Source: Eubacterium coprostanoligenes
GTDB taxonomy: Bacteria > Bacillota > Clostridia > Oscillospirales > Acutalibacteraceae
DNA length: 64,000 nt
Assembly: GCF_900167205.1 (NCBI RefSeq)
Contig: NZ_FUWW01000008.1
Location: forward strand, 23,654 to 87,653
Direction of reading: 5' to 3'
Part shown: in pieces, positions 55,012-63,876 of the stretch
Position numbering within the stretch: the first letter of the stretch is position 1
How the letters are laid out: every line of letters starts with the position of its first letter
Made by a program: the position numbers and the translations under genes
The notes under the pieces: generated by a model
The model's input: the letters and a program-made list of their open reading frames with translations, nothing else
Told to the model about the DNA's origin: nothing
Database searches by the model: none

Positions 55012-55897
55012 ATTTAAAAAGCCGGAAATCACTGATAAACAATGGGTAAACGATTGCCTTGCACATGCAAACAGTATGAACTGTGAGTATACTTTCGGCA
55101 ATTTGTTTATATGGCAAAAATCATATTCTACAGAAATTTGTAAGTATAAAGATTTTTTGATTTGTAAATGGAATGACGACGGTACTGTTACCTATTCTTT
55201 GCCGCTCGGCGAAGGTGATTTTACCGATGCCGTAGATGCAATAATTGATTATGCAAAATCAAATGGCGAAACACCTGTAATTTACGGTATTACCGAGGGC
55301 TATCTCGGTCTTATGCAAGAGGCTTTTACAGGCAAGTTTACCTATAAATATGATGACGGCAATAATGATTATATCTATTCAACAGAAAAAATGGCGTCTC
55401 TTTCAGGCAAGAAGTACCACGGTAAGCGTAATCATATAACTAATTTTAAGAAAAATAATCCTGATTGGTCGTTTGAAAAAATTTCCAAGGATAATATAGA
55501 TGAATGTCTTGCACTTCATTCAAAATGGATTGAAAACAAAGATCCCGATGATGAGGATTATTCTTTGGAGTTTGAAGCGGTAAAAAAGGCTTTTGAATAT
55601 TTTGACGAGCTTGATATGGTTGGCGGACTTATCAGAGTTAACGGCGAAGTTATTGCTTACACTCTCGGCGAGCCGCAAATGAACGGTCATTGCTTTGTTT
55701 CTCATTTTGAAAAAGCACCTACCGATATGATTGGTGCTTATCCTATCATAAATCAGGAATTTACCAAAAACTGCCTTATGCAGTATGAGTATGTAAACAG
55801 AGAAGAGGATTTGGGCATTGAGGGACTTCGCAAAGCGAAGCAATCATACCATCCTGAAATTTGGCTTGAAAAGTGCACGGCAATTTATAATGATTAA
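55004..55897 (+). CDS. DUF2156 (phosphatidylglycerol lysyltransferase C-terminal-like) protein
   Basis: This 297-residue soluble protein has the double-GNAT DUF2156 fold: FGNLFIWQKSYS near residue 28, KKYHGKRNHITNF (~residue 135), and the late EREEDLGIEGLRKAK-like segment (NREEDLGIEGLRKAK) before YHPEIWLEK. The same domain is the catalytic part of MprF, but here there is no flippase half, so it may be a cytosolic aminoacyl- or acyltransferase. It overlaps tmk by eight bases. Confidence 0.82.
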   Translation: MLEFKKPEITDKQWVNDCLAHANSMNCEYTFGNLFIWQKSYSTEICKYKDFLICKWNDDGTVTYSLPLGEGDFTDAVDAIIDYAKSNGETPVIYGITEGYLGLMQEAFTGKFTYKYDDGNNDYIYSTEKMASLSGKKYHGKRNHITNFKKNNPDWSFEKISKDNIDECLALHSKWIENKDPDDEDYSLEFEAVKKAFEYFDELDMVGGLIRVNGEVIAYTLGEPQMNGHCFVSHFEKAPTDMIGAYPIINQEFTKNCLMQYEYVNREEDLGIEGLRKAKQSYHPEIWLEKCTAIYND

Positions 55898-56348
55898 GAC
55901 AATAAAAAGTGTAGATGACATTGTGTCCCTTTGGTCTGAAGCCTTTGGCGACAGCAGGGAAGATATTGTTTTCTTTATTGAAAATATAAAAAATGCAAGT
56001 TGTTTTGCATATTATGAAAACAACAAAGCAGTCAGTATGCTGTATCTTGTTGATTGTGTTCTTGACGGCAAGCATTCGCATTATATCTATGCGGCTTGCA
56101 CAACAGAAAAGTGCAGAAAAAAAGGATATATGAGTGCTCTCATTAAGCATTGCGTTGCTGAATTTGATGAAGTGTGCCTTATTCCGGCTAATGAAAAATT
56201 AATTGAATATTATAAAAGGCAAAATCTGACTTTTGAGTATTCTGTTGATAAATTAAAATTTGATGAGTGCAGGGAATTGATTGATGAGTACCTTTACGCA
56301 GGTTGCTCGCTTGAAATTCCGATTGTGCTTTCAAACAAAGGGGAATAA
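55890..56348 (+). CDS. GNAT-family N-acetyltransferase
   Basis: This 152-residue single-domain GNAT has YIYAACTTEKCRKKGYMSALIKH-like acetyl-CoA binding features (R/K-x-x-G at ~77-80) and a late PANEKLIEYYKRQ. ATG 55890 overlaps the DUF2156 stop by eight bases; the longer reading frame from 55818 lies entirely inside that gene. The substrate is unknown. Confidence 0.78.
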   Translation: MIKTIKSVDDIVSLWSEAFGDSREDIVFFIENIKNASCFAYYENNKAVSMLYLVDCVLDGKHSHYIYAACTTEKCRKKGYMSALIKHCVAEFDEVCLIPANEKLIEYYKRQNLTFEYSVDKLKFDECRELIDEYLYAGCSLEIPIVLSNKGE

Positions 56349-56350
56349 TT

Positions 56351-56890
56351 ATGGTTTATGTATTTTTAGCAGATGGCTTTGAAATTATCGAGGCGTTGTC
56401 ACCGGTTGATATGCTTCGCCGTGCAGGTGTTGAGGTTAAACTTGTCGGAGTTACAAGTGAGATTGTTGCATCATCTTGCGGTGTTGCCGTCAAAACCGAT
56501 ATGTTGATTGATGATTTCGATTTTTATGATGTAGAGGCTATCGTGCTTCCTGGTGGTATGCCGGGCACACTTAATCTTGAAAATTCACAGTCTGTGCAAA
56601 AAATTATTGACAATGCAAGCAACACAAATGCGTTTATTTGTGCAATTTGTGCCGCTCCGTCAATTCTCGGACATAAAGGTCTTTTGAACGAAAAAGAAGC
56701 TACTTGCTTCCCGGGATTTGAAAATGCTCTTGAGGGAGCTGTCCTTTCTGATGAATATGTTGTTACAGACGGCAAGTATATCACTGCAAGAGGCGCAGGC
56801 GTTGCTGTTGAATTTGGTCTTGAAATTATAAAACAACTTCGCACAGAGGAACTTTCAAATGAAATCAGAAGCCAAATTCAGTGCAGATAA
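56351..56890 (+). CDS. DJ-1/PfpI-family protein
   Basis: This 179-residue DJ-1-type protein has the conserved cysteine in the nucleophile elbow AICAAPSILG (~residue 100), an early Glu in DGFEIIEA (~residue 15) and GAGVAVEFGLEII near the end. DJ-1 relatives act as glyoxalase III, deglycase or redox-sensing chaperones; the exact role is open. It starts two bases after the GNAT gene and overlaps the next gene by 32 bases. Confidence 0.9.
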   Translation: MVYVFLADGFEIIEALSPVDMLRRAGVEVKLVGVTSEIVASSCGVAVKTDMLIDDFDFYDVEAIVLPGGMPGTLNLENSQSVQKIIDNASNTNAFICAICAAPSILGHKGLLNEKEATCFPGFENALEGAVLSDEYVVTDGKYITARGAGVAVEFGLEIIKQLRTEELSNEIRSQIQCR

Positions 56891-57455
56891 AAAAGAACTT
56901 CGCTCATACATAAAAATAAAGCGAAAGTCTGTTGAAAATAAAGCTGAAAAAGATAGCCTTGTTGCACAAAATCTTTTGTCACTTGATGAAATAAAAAAAG
57001 CGGATACCGTTTTGTGCTATATTTCTCTTGATGATGAGATTTGCACAGATGAGATAGTCCGTGTTTTGCTTGATTCAGGCAAAAGAGTCGGTGCACCTTA
57101 TTGTGTAGATAATAACGGCAATATGGATTTTTATTATATAACCGATTTTGATGATTTAAGAATTCAATCGTTCGGTGTTCGTGAACCTGTTATCGAAAAA
57201 TGTAAAAAGGTTACATCTTTTGACAATACAATCATCATCTTGCCGGGGCTTTGTTTTGACTCAAACGGAAATCGTCTTGGCTATGGGAAAGGGTATTATG
57301 ACAGATTTTTGCAAATTCACTCTTTAATTTCTGTTGGTTTGTGTTATAATAGCCTTATTGTAAAAAAAGTACCAACAGATATGTATGATAAAAAAGCAGA
57401 TATTATCGTTACTGAAAATGATATAATAAGAATAAACGGAGGGAAAAATGGATAA
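56859..57455 (+). CDS. 5-formyltetrahydrofolate cyclo-ligase
   Basis: This 198-residue enzyme converts 5-formyl-THF to 5,10-methenyl-THF with ATP. The substrate/ATP motif RLGYGKGYYDRFL (~residue 146) and the N-terminal KKELRSYIKIKRKS are diagnostic. GAGGA at 56847-56851 is inside the DJ-1 gene, seven bases before ATG. It overlaps mltG by eight bases. Confidence 0.92.
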   Translation: MKSEAKFSADKKELRSYIKIKRKSVENKAEKDSLVAQNLLSLDEIKKADTVLCYISLDDEICTDEIVRVLLDSGKRVGAPYCVDNNGNMDFYYITDFDDLRIQSFGVREPVIEKCKKVTSFDNTIIILPGLCFDSNGNRLGYGKGYYDRFLQIHSLISVGLCYNSLIVKKVPTDMYDKKADIIVTENDIIRINGGKNG

Positions 57456-58677
57456 ATACGGTTTTAATTCAAATGAAAATAAGAATACCCCTGATTTCTA
57501 TTTTTCAAATAGCGAGAACGCTCCTGTAAAACATTCAAATAATTCTCCGAAAAAATCAAATGCAAAGAAAAAGAAAAAATCATCAAGCGGTGTAGGTTCA
57601 ACCTATCTTTTCTTTATTATTGTTATTTGTGTTTCGGTTGTTGTTTCTATTTATGCAATCTTTTGTATGAATGATATTTTTGCTATCACAAAGACAAAAT
57701 CAAATGTGACGGTGTCTTATTCTCAAAAGATTGAAAATGCAGATGAGGCGATTGATATTCTTTCTGATAAGGGACTTATCAGATGCAAGAATTTCTGCAA
57801 ATTCTTCGTTAAACTCAGAGATAATCTCATCAAGAGTAAGCCTCTCGGCGGTCCTTATGAAGCAGGTGTTTATTACCTTAATGGCAAAATGGGTCTCGAG
57901 GGTATGCTTGTAACTTTAAAAGGTGATACTTCGTCAAGCGAAACTGTAACTCTTACTTTCCCTGAAGGATATACCGTTCCTGAAATTGTAAATAAGCTGT
58001 CAGAAAACGATGTTTGCGACAAAACTGCGTTGTTGTCTGTTATTCAGTCAACAGATTTCACTTATTCACTTGTGACAAATCTCAAGGCGAGCGACTCTGT
58101 TCCTTATAGACTTGAGGGCTTTATGTTCCCGGATACTTACGAGTTCTTCATCAATGAAAGTGCTTCAAGTACGGTTCGTAAATTCCTTGAAAACGGTGAC
58201 GCAAAGTTTACAGAAAAATATAAGCAAAGAGCAGAAAAGATGGGTTATTCAATCTATCAAATAATGACCATTGCTTCTATTGTTCAAAAAGAAGCCGCAA
58301 ATGATGACCAAATGAAAACAATTGCAGGCATCCTCTATAACCGTTTGGATGATACTGTAAACTTCCCGACACTTGGTTGTCAGTCTACTTCTGACTATAT
58401 CACAAACAAGGTTGCACCTAATTTGTCGTCGACCTCTTCTCATACTTCGGAATACTATATGACTTATTATAATACTAATTTGTCATCAACAGTTGTCGGC
58501 TTGCCGGCAGGTCCTATCTGCAATCCCGGTATGACAGCTATCCATGCTGCTTTGTATCCAAAGGAAACTTCTGCAAAATTCTTTTTCCACGATACAAAGG
58601 GTAATATATACACTGCAAAAACATACAGTGAATTTAAGCAAAAAGTAAGAACCTACGCACCTTATTTGGAATATTAA
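57448..58677 (+). CDS. mltG: Endolytic murein transglycosylase MltG
   Basis: This 409-residue protein has a long basic cytoplasmic N-terminus (KKKKKSSSG), one membrane helix (~residues 52-73), a LysM-like region and the YceG catalytic domain. The catalytic Glu is in IASIVQKEAAND (~residue 275), followed by GILYNRL and LPAGPICNPG. MltG cuts nascent glycan strands and sets their length. GGAGGG precedes ATG. Confidence 0.94.
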   Translation: MDKYGFNSNENKNTPDFYFSNSENAPVKHSNNSPKKSNAKKKKKSSSGVGSTYLFFIIVICVSVVVSIYAIFCMNDIFAITKTKSNVTVSYSQKIENADEAIDILSDKGLIRCKNFCKFFVKLRDNLIKSKPLGGPYEAGVYYLNGKMGLEGMLVTLKGDTSSSETVTLTFPEGYTVPEIVNKLSENDVCDKTALLSVIQSTDFTYSLVTNLKASDSVPYRLEGFMFPDTYEFFINESASSTVRKFLENGDAKFTEKYKQRAEKMGYSIYQIMTIASIVQKEAANDDQMKTIAGILYNRLDDTVNFPTLGCQSTSDYITNKVAPNLSSTSSHTSEYYMTYYNTNLSSTVVGLPAGPICNPGMTAIHAALYPKETSAKFFFHDTKGNIYTAKTYSEFKQKVRTYAPYLEY

Positions 58678-58678
58678 T

Positions 58679-59908
58679 ATGAATCAAAAATTAGAATTAC
58701 TTTCTCCTTCAGGGGATATTGACAGATTAAAATTAGCGGTAAAGTTTGGCGCAGACGCTATATATGTTGGCGGTGAAATGTTCGGAATGAGAACAAATCC
58801 GTCAAACTTTAATGCAGACCAACTAAAAGAAGCAGTAAATATTGTTCACTCTGCAGGCAAAAGATTGTATTTGACTTGTAATACATTGCCAAGAAATAAT
58901 GAACTTGATGCTTTGCCTGATTATTTGAAATATGTTGCCGAAATCGGTGTAGATGCTCTTATCATCGCAGATATGGGCGTGCTCTCTTTGGCAAAAAAGT
59001 ATGCACCGGATACCGAAATTCATATGTCAACACAGGTGGGTATAGTCAATTATGCCGCTGCAAACGCATTGTATGAAATGGGTGCAAAGCGTATTGTTAC
59101 CGCAAGAGAACTTTCACTTGACGAAATCAAAACTATTCGTGACAAAACCAATCCTGATTTGGAAATTGAAGTTTTTGTTCACGGTGCTATGTGTATGTCT
59201 TTTAGCGGAAGATGCATTTTGTCGGATTATATGGTTGGCAGAGATGCTAACAGAGGTGATTGTGCACAGCCTTGCAGATGGAAATACCATCTTGTTGAGG
59301 AAACTCGTCCGGGTCAGTATTTCCCAATTAATCAGGACGAAAACGGCACTTATATTTTTAATTCTCGTGACCTTTGTATGATAGATCATATCCCTGAACT
59401 TGACCGTGCGGGTATAGATTCCTTTAAGATTGAGGGCAGAGCAAAGAGCGAGTATTACACCGCTATTGTTACTTATGCTTATCGTCACGCTATTGACGAA
59501 TATCTTGCTTCGGGCAGAAAAGCAGACTTCGTTCCGTCACAATGGATTCTTGACGAAATGGAAAAAATGAGCCACCGTGAATACACAACGGGATTTAATT
59601 TTGGTCCAATCAAAAACGGTCAGGTGCTCAATACAGGCGGATATATCCGCAATTGGGATGTTTGTGCACTTTATAAAAGTCAACAAAACGGCAGACTTAC
59701 AGTAACTCAACGCAATCGCTTTTATCAAGGAGATATTCTTGAAGTTGTTGAGCCTTTCAAGTTGCCGTATCAAATTACCGTAGAGGAACTTTACAATGAA
59801 AAAGACGAGGAGTTCGTTGATGTTGCAAACAAAGCAACTGATGTTTATTCCTTTAAGTGTGAGAAAGAGATTTCTCCGGATGCAATTTTCAGAGTAGAGC
59901 GCAAATAA
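58679..59908 (+). CDS. U32-family peptidase (TrhP-like tRNA hydroxylation protein)
   Basis: This 409-residue U32 protein opens with LELLSPSGDIDRLKLAV and has the signature EVFVHGAMCMSFSGRCILSD with four cysteines in the CM..C....C...C pattern (~residues 168-200). U32 proteins such as TrhP/YrrO are needed for 5-hydroxyuridine in tRNA; others were reported as collagenases. It lies one base after mltG, as in many Clostridia. A terminator hairpin follows. Confidence 0.92.
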   Translation: MNQKLELLSPSGDIDRLKLAVKFGADAIYVGGEMFGMRTNPSNFNADQLKEAVNIVHSAGKRLYLTCNTLPRNNELDALPDYLKYVAEIGVDALIIADMGVLSLAKKYAPDTEIHMSTQVGIVNYAAANALYEMGAKRIVTARELSLDEIKTIRDKTNPDLEIEVFVHGAMCMSFSGRCILSDYMVGRDANRGDCAQPCRWKYHLVEETRPGQYFPINQDENGTYIFNSRDLCMIDHIPELDRAGIDSFKIEGRAKSEYYTAIVTYAYRHAIDEYLASGRKADFVPSQWILDEMEKMSHREYTTGFNFGPIKNGQVLNTGGYIRNWDVCALYKSQQNGRLTVTQRNRFYQGDILEVVEPFKLPYQITVEELYNEKDEEFVDVANKATDVYSFKCEKEISPDAIFRVERK

Positions 59909-59913
59909 AAATT

Positions 59914-59952
59914 GCCCCTTTTGTAAATAAATAGTACAAAGGGGTTGTTTTT
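59914..59952 (+). terminator. Terminator hairpin that also holds the PBP ribosome-binding site
   Basis: CCCCTTTTGTA (59915-59925) pairs with TACAAAGGGG (59935-59944) over 10 bp with one bulged T; TTGTTTTT follows and then ATG 59953. The only Shine-Dalgarno-like sequence for the next gene, AAGGGG (59939-59944), is the 3' arm of this stem. Confidence 0.72.
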
Positions 59953-61455
59953 ATGTATAAGAGAATTTTGTCGTTTTCACTTGCTGTTTGCCTGCTGTTT
60001 TCGGGCATTTGCGGAAGAATAGGCTATATTATATTCAGTAAGAATTATCTTGTTTCAGGTGGAAAGAATTCTTATTCCGTAACGATAGACCACAAACAAC
60101 CGACTGTTTATTATCGTTCCGGAATTGTTGCAACAAATAATGCTCACAAATATATTGCTGTGATTCGTCCTAATCCTCGTTCGATCGGAGAACTTGAAAA
60201 ACTTTTTTCAAAATCCGAGCAAAAAGAAATCATCAACGAATTGAAAAACGGAAAACCTGTTGTTCGACTGCTTGATGAGTATCCGTCAGAAACGCTCAAA
60301 TCAATTAAGGTATATAAAAGATATGACGATGATAACAATCTTCATCAAATAATTGCAAAGCAGTCAAACGGATTGCTGAACCACACAGGTGAAGGAATTG
60401 GCAAAAGCACTGCGATTTTCAGTATTGATGCAAATGGCAGACTTCTTGACGGTGACAGTGGTAAGGTTGAAAATGTAAACTACGATTCTCCCGAGGGATA
60501 TGTCCTTTCAATTGATAAAAAAATTCAACAAATTGCCATTGATGCTTCATCAAAAATGAAAAGCGGATGCGTTGTTGTGATGAATACCGATGATCATTCA
60601 ATTCTTGCTTGTGTAAATAAACCGTTTGATAGTTATATTATTAAGGCTTTTCGTCAGTACTCTGTCGGTTCTGTCTTTAAGATTGTTGTTGCTGTATGCG
60701 CACTCGAAAGCAATGTTCAAATAAACTATAACTGCAATGGCAGTATCAAAGTTGGCGACACTGAATATTCTTGCCAAAATAATCATATTCATATGGCTCA
60801 AAATTTAAAACAAGCACTTGCCAATTCCTGTAATTGCTACTTTGTGAATCTTGCAAATGTTCTCGGAAGTGAAAAATTGCTTGATACCTGCAATAAATTA
60901 GGCTTTAACGATTTTACCGAATTGTTTGCTGATTGGAAGATTGAAAACGGAAATCTTCCTACTGAATACGAATTGTTGTCAAAGGGCGAACTGTCTCTTT
61001 TCGGCTTTGGACAAGGTAAACTTACTGCTTCTCCATTGCAAATAGCATCGGTAATTTGTACCGTGGCAGATGACGGTCGTTTTGCTCAACCAAAACTTGT
61101 TATGTCGAATGTCAATGATAAAAATGAAAAATACAATGTTGCCTATCCTCCAAAGAAAAAAGTTCTTAAACAAAATACTTGTAACAAACTGATTGAATAT
61201 ATGAGATATGTTGTAACAAACGGCACGGCGCATATCATTATGCACGGCGATAAAGGTTCTGCCGGTAAAACAGCAACAGCTCAAACGGGTCAATATGAAA
61301 ATGGTGTTGAAAAACTAAACACTTGGTTTGTAGGATTGTATCCGTATGATGAACCCAAATATGCAATTGTGATTATGACAGAAAACGGAAAGTCAGGTGC
61401 AGGGGATTGTTGTCCGATTTTTAGTACCATAGTTGAACAACTTGGTAAAATGTGA
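59953..61455 (+). CDS. Class B penicillin-binding protein (peptidoglycan transpeptidase)
   Basis: This 500-residue protein has an N-terminal membrane helix (~4-28), a short dimer-like region and a transpeptidase domain. Active-site motifs: S240-V-F-K243 (SVGSVFK), SCN in ALANSCNCYF (~residue 294) and KTATAQTG near residue 437. It is shorter than FtsI or SpoVD and resembles PbpA-type PBPs. It follows MltG and U32 but is separated by the hairpin; its ribosome-binding site is within that hairpin. Confidence 0.88.
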   Translation: MYKRILSFSLAVCLLFSGICGRIGYIIFSKNYLVSGGKNSYSVTIDHKQPTVYYRSGIVATNNAHKYIAVIRPNPRSIGELEKLFSKSEQKEIINELKNGKPVVRLLDEYPSETLKSIKVYKRYDDDNNLHQIIAKQSNGLLNHTGEGIGKSTAIFSIDANGRLLDGDSGKVENVNYDSPEGYVLSIDKKIQQIAIDASSKMKSGCVVVMNTDDHSILACVNKPFDSYIIKAFRQYSVGSVFKIVVAVCALESNVQINYNCNGSIKVGDTEYSCQNNHIHMAQNLKQALANSCNCYFVNLANVLGSEKLLDTCNKLGFNDFTELFADWKIENGNLPTEYELLSKGELSLFGFGQGKLTASPLQIASVICTVADDGRFAQPKLVMSNVNDKNEKYNVAYPPKKKVLKQNTCNKLIEYMRYVVTNGTAHIIMHGDKGSAGKTATAQTGQYENGVEKLNTWFVGLYPYDEPKYAIVIMTENGKSGAGDCCPIFSTIVEQLGKM

Positions 61456-61461
61456 TATAAT
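61433..61461 (+). promoter_or_regulatory. Sigma-A-type promoter of the WYL regulator gene
   Basis: TTGAAC (61433-61438), 17 bases and TATAAT (61456-61461) overlap the 3' end of the PBP gene and lie 33 bases before ATG 61494. Confidence 0.65.
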
Positions 61462-61493
61462 TATGCCATAAAAAATGTTAAGGGGAAATATTT

Positions 61494-62486
61494 ATGGCAG
61501 AAAAAAAGCTAAAAACACTTCTTGTTTTTAAATATCTTGATGAATTTTCAGATGAGGCACATCCGCTTTCAACAAGTCAACTTATTGAAATGCTTGCAAA
61601 TGACGGTATAAAATGTGAGAGAAAATCAATCTATGCCGATGTAAAAACTTTAAAAGAAATCGGATATGATATTGTTTCTATAAAATCTCCGACCAATGGC
61701 GGATTTTTTATGGCAAGCAGAAAGTTTGAAATTCCGGAGGTGCGATTGCTTATTGATGCCGTAACATCTGCCGGATTTATCACACCTAAAAAGACTCAAG
61801 GACTTGTTGAAAAGCTTGAATCTTTAGTGTCAAAAAATCAAGCTAATTCTATTGTAACGCAGGTTTATATAGACCCAAATACAAAGTGTGATAATGAGGA
61901 AATCTATTATATTATTGACGCACTCCACACTGCTATTAAAGAAAAGAAAAAGGTTAAGTTTTTCTATAAGCGTCGTAATATAGATGTTGAGAATAGGAAG
62001 AACTATACCGAAAAAACATTTACCGTTTCTCCTTATGCACTCATTTGGAAAGAAGACCATTATTATTTGCTTTGCAATAATCAAAAGTATGATAATATTA
62101 TGAACCTTCGTGTTGACCGTATAAGAAAGGTGCAAACTCTTGACGAACCTGTACGCCCGATGAATGAAGTCAGCGAATATAAGGAAGTGTTCGATGTTGC
62201 GGATTATTCAAGCAAGATGTTCAATATGTTCAGCGGTGCTTCCGATAAGGTACGAATTATGTGTGATCTTGAGCTTCGTGAGCAGATTATGGATAGATTT
62301 GGCGCTAAAGTTCCGCTCCTTGCTTATGATAGCACTCATTTTGAAACAACAGTTGAAGTCGCTGTGTCAGATGGACTTGTTTCATGGCTTATGTCATTTG
62401 GAAACAAAGCAAAAGTTCTCGAGCCTCAATATCTTGCCGATGCAGTTAAAGAGCGTGCACAGCAAATCGCAAAACTTTATGAATAA
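61494..62486 (+). CDS. WYL-domain transcriptional regulator
   Basis: This 330-residue protein has an N-terminal winged helix (HPLSTSQLIEMLANDGIKCE ... SIYADVKTLKEIGYDI) and a central WYL domain (VSPYALIWKEDHYYLLC, ~residue 185, and NLRVDRIRKV) with a WCX-type C-terminal domain. WYL regulators sense nucleic acids or other ligands in some phage-defence and DNA-damage systems. No defence genes are nearby here. It has its own promoter and terminator. Confidence 0.88.
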   Translation: MAEKKLKTLLVFKYLDEFSDEAHPLSTSQLIEMLANDGIKCERKSIYADVKTLKEIGYDIVSIKSPTNGGFFMASRKFEIPEVRLLIDAVTSAGFITPKKTQGLVEKLESLVSKNQANSIVTQVYIDPNTKCDNEEIYYIIDALHTAIKEKKKVKFFYKRRNIDVENRKNYTEKTFTVSPYALIWKEDHYYLLCNNQKYDNIMNLRVDRIRKVQTLDEPVRPMNEVSEYKEVFDVADYSSKMFNMFSGASDKVRIMCDLELREQIMDRFGAKVPLLAYDSTHFETTVEVAVSDGLVSWLMSFGNKAKVLEPQYLADAVKERAQQIAKLYE

Positions 62487-62492
62487 AAAACA

Positions 62493-62529
62493 CCTCTTGA
62501 TGAATTTTGGCTCATCAAGAGGATTTTTT
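62493..62529. terminator. Bidirectional terminator between WYL gene and metA
   Basis: CCTCTTGATGA (62493-62503) and TCATCAAGAGG (62512-62522) form a perfect 11-bp stem, flanked by an A-run on the left and a T-run on the right. It overlaps the last bases of metA on the minus strand. Confidence 0.9.
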
Positions 62530-63442
62530 ATAATGTATTCAAATCATAAGGTGTCTTTTGGTAAACAAAGTAGTTCAACCAATTGTTAAATAAGATGTTC
62601 GCTGTGCCTTTCCATTCCATCTGAGGAGTGGCATTTACATCGTCGTTTGGAAAATAATTGTAAGGAATATCAATATCAAGACCTTTTTCCTTGTCACGGA
62701 AGTATTCTCTTGCAAGAGTATCTCTGTCGTATTCGCTGTGACCGGTAACAAAAAACTTCCTGCATTCCATATCCGCAACAATGTGAATTCCGGCAAGCTC
62801 GCTGTAGGATAAAATTTGCAAATCCTTAACCTGTGCAATGTCTTGCGTTTTTATTTCAGTGTGTCGTGAATGAGGAACATAGTAGATGTCGTCAAGTCCT
62901 CTCATCAAAGGATGAGTTTCATCAAGACTTTTGTGCGGAAAGATGCCAAAAATCTTTTTCTTGGTCGGATATTTCTTTATACCATAGTGATAGTAAAGAC
63001 CTGCTTGCGCACCCCAGCAAATATGAAATGTAGAGTAAACATTGGTTTTGCTCCATTCCATAATCTTGCAAAGCTCGTTCCAATAGTCAACTTCTTCAAA
63101 TTCCATTTGCTCAACAGGAGCACCTGTAATTATCATTCCGTCATATTTTCTGTCTTTAACATCATCATATGTTTCGTAGAACTTTTCCATATGGCTCTTT
63201 GAAACATTCTTTGCTTCGTGTGTTGCAACTTGCAAAAATTCCACATCAACCTGAAGCGGAGAGTTACTCAAAAGTCGAAGCAGTTGTGTTTCTGTTTCCA
63301 ATTTAGTAGGCATCAGGTTGAGTATCAATATTTTAAGCGGTCGAATATCTTGCGTATCAGCACGCATATTGCTCATCACAAATATATTCTCAATTTCAAG
63401 TCGCTGTTTTGCGGGTAATTCATTATCAATTCTGATTGGCAT
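62528..63442 (-). CDS. metA: Homoserine O-acyltransferase MetA, probably acetyl-CoA specific
   Basis: This 304-residue MetA-family enzyme activates homoserine for methionine synthesis. Cys142 in HICWGAQAG is the acyl nucleophile, and PHSRHTE and the final GHSEYD segment (~residue 234) hold the His and Glu. Position 111 is Glu (GAPVEQ). From the literature, Glu111 in Bacillus cereus MetA selects acetyl-CoA while Gly in E. coli selects succinyl-CoA, so this is probably a homoserine O-acetyltransferase. AAGGAGG precedes ATG. No SAM riboswitch is seen upstream, unlike metK. Confidence 0.93.
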   Translation of the reverse strand: MPIRIDNELPAKQRLEIENIFVMSNMRADTQDIRPLKILILNLMPTKLETETQLLRLLSNSPLQVDVEFLQVATHEAKNVSKSHMEKFYETYDDVKDRKYDGMIITGAPVEQMEFEEVDYWNELCKIMEWSKTNVYSTFHICWGAQAGLYYHYGIKKYPTKKKIFGIFPHKSLDETHPLMRGLDDIYYVPHSRHTEIKTQDIAQVKDLQILSYSELAGIHIVADMECRKFFVTGHSEYDRDTLAREYFRDKEKGLDIDIPYNYFPNDDVNATPQMEWKGTANILFNNWLNYFVYQKTPYDLNTL

Positions 63443-63472
63443 AACTCAACCTCCTTATAAAAGTGTTTTAAT

Positions 63473-63501
63473 ATTATATCAAATTAATTATATTAATTCA
63501 A
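63473..63501 (-). promoter_or_regulatory. Sigma-A-type promoter of metA
   Basis: On the minus strand TTGAAT (plus 63496-63501), 17 bases and TATAAT (plus 63473-63478) precede the metA ribosome-binding site by ~20 bases. Confidence 0.65.
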
Positions 63502-63638
63502 GTATTTATATTATATATACATTATATATGTCATTGATTTCCTGTCGTGCTTTTTATACAAAAACTTCGCACTTATCCAAGGGTTTGTGTGAATATTGTT
63601 GTAATTTGAAAAAAATGAAAGTTTTTTCAAAAAAAGTG

Positions 63639-63667
63639 TTGACATTTGGGTAATGAGGTGGTAAGAT
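63639..63667 (+). promoter_or_regulatory. rRNA operon promoter
   Basis: A perfect TTGACA (63639-63644), 17 bases and TAAGAT (63662-63667) lie downstream of A/T tracts (63606-63635) that could act as an UP element. The rRNA leader and 16S follow. Confidence 0.85.
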
Positions 63668-63876
63668 GTACAAGTCGTCAGCGAGAGAGCAAGACGATAA
63701 GGACCTTGAAAATTAAACAACGACGAAAAAGTAAGGAACCCGATTAAGATAATTGAGTAACTGAACTCCATGTTCTACGGAACATAAAATAACAGTAATG
63801 AAACGACAGGTTCGAGAGAACTGAGAGGTTTCGAATGATTAAGATTAGTACATTCTGTATGGAATGATTAATACAA
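63668..63876 (+). other. rRNA operon leader
   Basis: This ~205-base leader runs from the promoter to the 16S 5' end and has no coding sequence. It holds a CTTGAAAATTAAAC segment (63708-63721) of the kind seen next to Firmicute rRNA genes (antitermination/boxA-like), and a hairpin ATGTTC-TACG-GAACAT (63770-63785) with a UACG tetraloop. A short inverted repeat around 63851-63866 (CATTC/GAATG) just before 16S may belong to the processing stem, whose other arm would be beyond the window. Confidence 0.6.
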
